Positions 62,880 to 64,000 of a stretch of DNA of 64,000 nt are shown here, in pieces. The stretch is from Pseudomonas viridiflava (lineage in GTDB: Bacteria > Pseudomonadota > Gammaproteobacteria > Pseudomonadales > Pseudomonadaceae). The notes below the pieces were generated by a model, which searched no databases, was not told the origin of the DNA, and saw only the letters and a program-made list of their open reading frames with translations. Numbering within the stretch: position 1 is the first letter of the stretch; each line of letters begins with the position of its first letter. The stretch spans positions 1 to 64,000 of the forward strand of contig NZ_UUOC01000029.1 in the NCBI RefSeq assembly GCF_900590755.1. Reading direction: 5' to 3'. Both the position numbers and the translations under genes were made by a program.

Positions 62880-62910
62880 GCCGGGTTTACTCGGTGCGGC
62901 GATAATCGCT

Positions 62911-62944
62911 ATCGCTGCCTCGCGTTGCTCGTGAGCTCCTACAG
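62911..62944. repeat. Single REP-like arm (GAGCTCACGAGC type)
   Basis: The segment ending GTGAGCTCCTACAG is a right-type arm of a REP variant whose other edge would start with GTAGGAGCTCACGAG. Its closest partner, matching 28 of 29 bases in inverted form, is 265 bp away at 63209-63237. Confidence 0.7.
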
Positions 62945-62948
62945 ATTC

Positions 62949-63039
62949 TGTGGGAGCCGAGCTTGCTCGCGAAGGCGGTTGATCTGGCAGAACATGCGGT
63001 GAATGTACCGGCCCCTTCGCAAGCAAGCTTGCTCCCACA
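62949..63039. repeat. REP pair, type B
   Basis: Arms TGTGGGAGCCGAGCTTGCTC and AAGCAAGCTTGCTCCCACA. Confidence 0.88.
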
Positions 63040-63055
63040 GACGACCGCGTTTTCA

Positions 63056-63146
63056 TGTGGGACCGGCTTTAGCCGGGAAGAGGCCGGTACACCCGCCCGA
63101 AATTGATCGCCTGAAATGCCGCCTTCCCGGCTAAAGCCGGTCCCAC
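63056..63146. repeat. REP-like pair, type C
   Basis: Arms TGTGGGACCGGCTTTAGCCG and CGGCTAAAGCCGGTCCCAC, matching the copy at 47249. Confidence 0.9.
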
Positions 63147-63815
63147 TAGTAGAGTGCGTTGCAGGCCAACATAGAATCTCCCACGGATGTGTGGATGTAC
63201 TGGATACCGGAGCTCACGAGCACCGCGAGGCAGCGATCAGTGATTCAGGCATCTTCATCCCAATTGCCCCGATACGGCAAATCCGGGCCGACCTTGGTGC
63301 AGGTCAGGGCTGCCTTTGCTGCCACCTCCTACCAACTGCCGTACTCGTCGATGCAAGTACAAAACCATCCGCGCTTGAATGGCTGCTTTGGCCAACTCCT
63401 TATTTCGTGACTAATACCCGCTCACTTGGAACTCCTGCCAACGCTGATTTGTAGGCAACTTCCGATAATGCCTCGGAATTTTCCGAGCGTTGCCCCGGGG
63501 GATGGATTGCCCTCGTCAGATGATTCACTGTTACAGGTGTTTCATGGCCTTACGTGCTTGCGCCGCCCCATGCACAGGGCGGGATAGAGCGGGCCTCCAG
63601 GCTGGTTTTCAATGCCAACTCAATAACGCAGAAGCTAAATAGCGGTCAGCTATTCGTTGTTAATCAGGTAAGCATTGAATCAGAAGTTTTAATTGTTCCG
63701 AAGTTCTTAAAGGGAAGTTCTGTATGTCCAGAGTCAGCTATTGGGCGAAATTCGGTATCGCCGCCAAGTTAACTATTTGCATCAAGGCGCAGTTCCAATT
63801 GCTGGAGCGCCCGCC
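63147..63815. other. Gap with repeat arm and possible gene remnant
   Basis: 63209-63237 (GGAGCTCACGAGCACCGCG...) is a single left-type REP arm. From 63250 to 63810 several short frames exist but none has a good ribosome binding site or steady coding bias. A frame at 63554-63772 (LNSGQLFVVNQVSIESEVLI) and one ending at 63454 (YFVTNTRSLGTPANADL) look locally protein-like and could be pieces of a decayed gene. The region 63600-63780 is AT-richer than the rest and probably contains the promoter of the next gene. Confidence 0.4.
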
Positions 63816-64000
63816 ATGCAGCGAATGAACTGTGCGCTAGCCAGCGCTGTGGTCGGGCTTTTGCTGGTGCCGGATGCCCACGCCAGCACCATTCGCGGCG
63901 TCAACCACACCCATTGGGCGATCAATCATTTCAGCGTTGATGATCGCTCGGCCATCGACATCATCGGCCCTTATCAGGGTGGCGGCGGAGGTTGCTGTTA
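63816..64000 (+). CDS. DUF3304-like protein, truncated by the window edge
   Basis: The first 61 residues are present: MQRMNCALASAVVGLLLVPD is a signal-peptide-like start (cleavage near AHA-ST), followed by IRGVNHTHWAINHFSVDD and GPYQGGGGGCC. The GxYxGGGGxCC string and the preceding NHT.WAINxF pattern fit the DUF3304 family of secreted or lipoprotein-like proteins. Some members lie beside type VI lipase effectors and may be immunity proteins (from memory, uncertain). GGAG lies 8 bases before the ATG. The C-terminus is outside the window. Confidence 0.65.
   Translation, partial: MQRMNCALASAVVGLLLVPDAHASTIRGVNHTHWAINHFSVDDRSAIDIIGPYQGGGGGCC

Overview
The window is about 64 kb of a Pseudomonas chromosome, most likely from the P. 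fluorescens group. The evidence is a high G+C content, two OprD-family porins, a three-subunit periplasmic gluconate-type dehydrogenase, a FAN1 nuclease, many LysR/AraC/GntR regulators beside the genes they probably control, and a dense scatter of Pseudomonas REP-type palindromes (arms such as GTAGGAGC and GTGGGACCGGC). I see no rRNA, tRNA, CRISPR array, prophage or intact insertion sequence. All assignments come from reading the sequence and from family knowledge; no database search was run.

Left part (1-7.9 kb): a structured non-coding block, exonuclease III, an AbrB-type membrane protein divergent from a LysR regulator, a small acidic protein, a nucleoside deoxyribosyltransferase-like protein, a FAN1 nuclease and an OprD porin. 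From 7.9 to 15.0 kb a tight nine-gene minus-strand operon combines ureidoglycolate lyase-like and PuuE-like enzymes, an amino-acid-type ABC importer, an epimerase, an SDR and a GntR regulator. A strong inverted repeat lies just upstream. The substrate is unknown.

Middle (15-32 kb): a compact pstSCAB phosphate importer without phoU, with a hairpin between pstS and pstC; a LysR regulator divergent from an SDR/GH15 glucoamylase-like pair; three back-to-back REP pairs; then a five-gene minus-strand cluster (23.8-29.8 kb). Its genes resemble the mycobacterial polyprenyl-phospho-arabinose pathway: a HAD-UbiA fusion, a DprE1-like oxidase, a DprE2-like reductase, a flippase-like membrane protein and a GT-C-type membrane glycosyltransferase. 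This is the most interesting system in the window. Beyond it lies a NorR-type nitric-oxide-responsive activator with no NO-detoxifying enzyme beside it.

Right part (32-64 kb): two MFS transporters, MntH, LysE and AraC, a LysR/SDR pair, an RcnB-like periplasmic protein, a QOR2-like reductase divergent from an HxlR regulator, the gluconate-dehydrogenase operon with a clear terminator, a stand-alone penicillin-binding protein 2, an HD-domain protein that has lost its HD aspartate, an alpha/beta hydrolase divergent from an AraC regulator, a second OprD porin, an isolated lldD with a FadR-type operator, a two-component system divergent from an MlaA-like lipoprotein, a GAF-GAF-GGDEF-EAL protein, and a repeat-rich tail ending in a truncated DUF3304-like gene. 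Most units are one to three genes with a divergent regulator, as expected for accessory metabolism in this genus.
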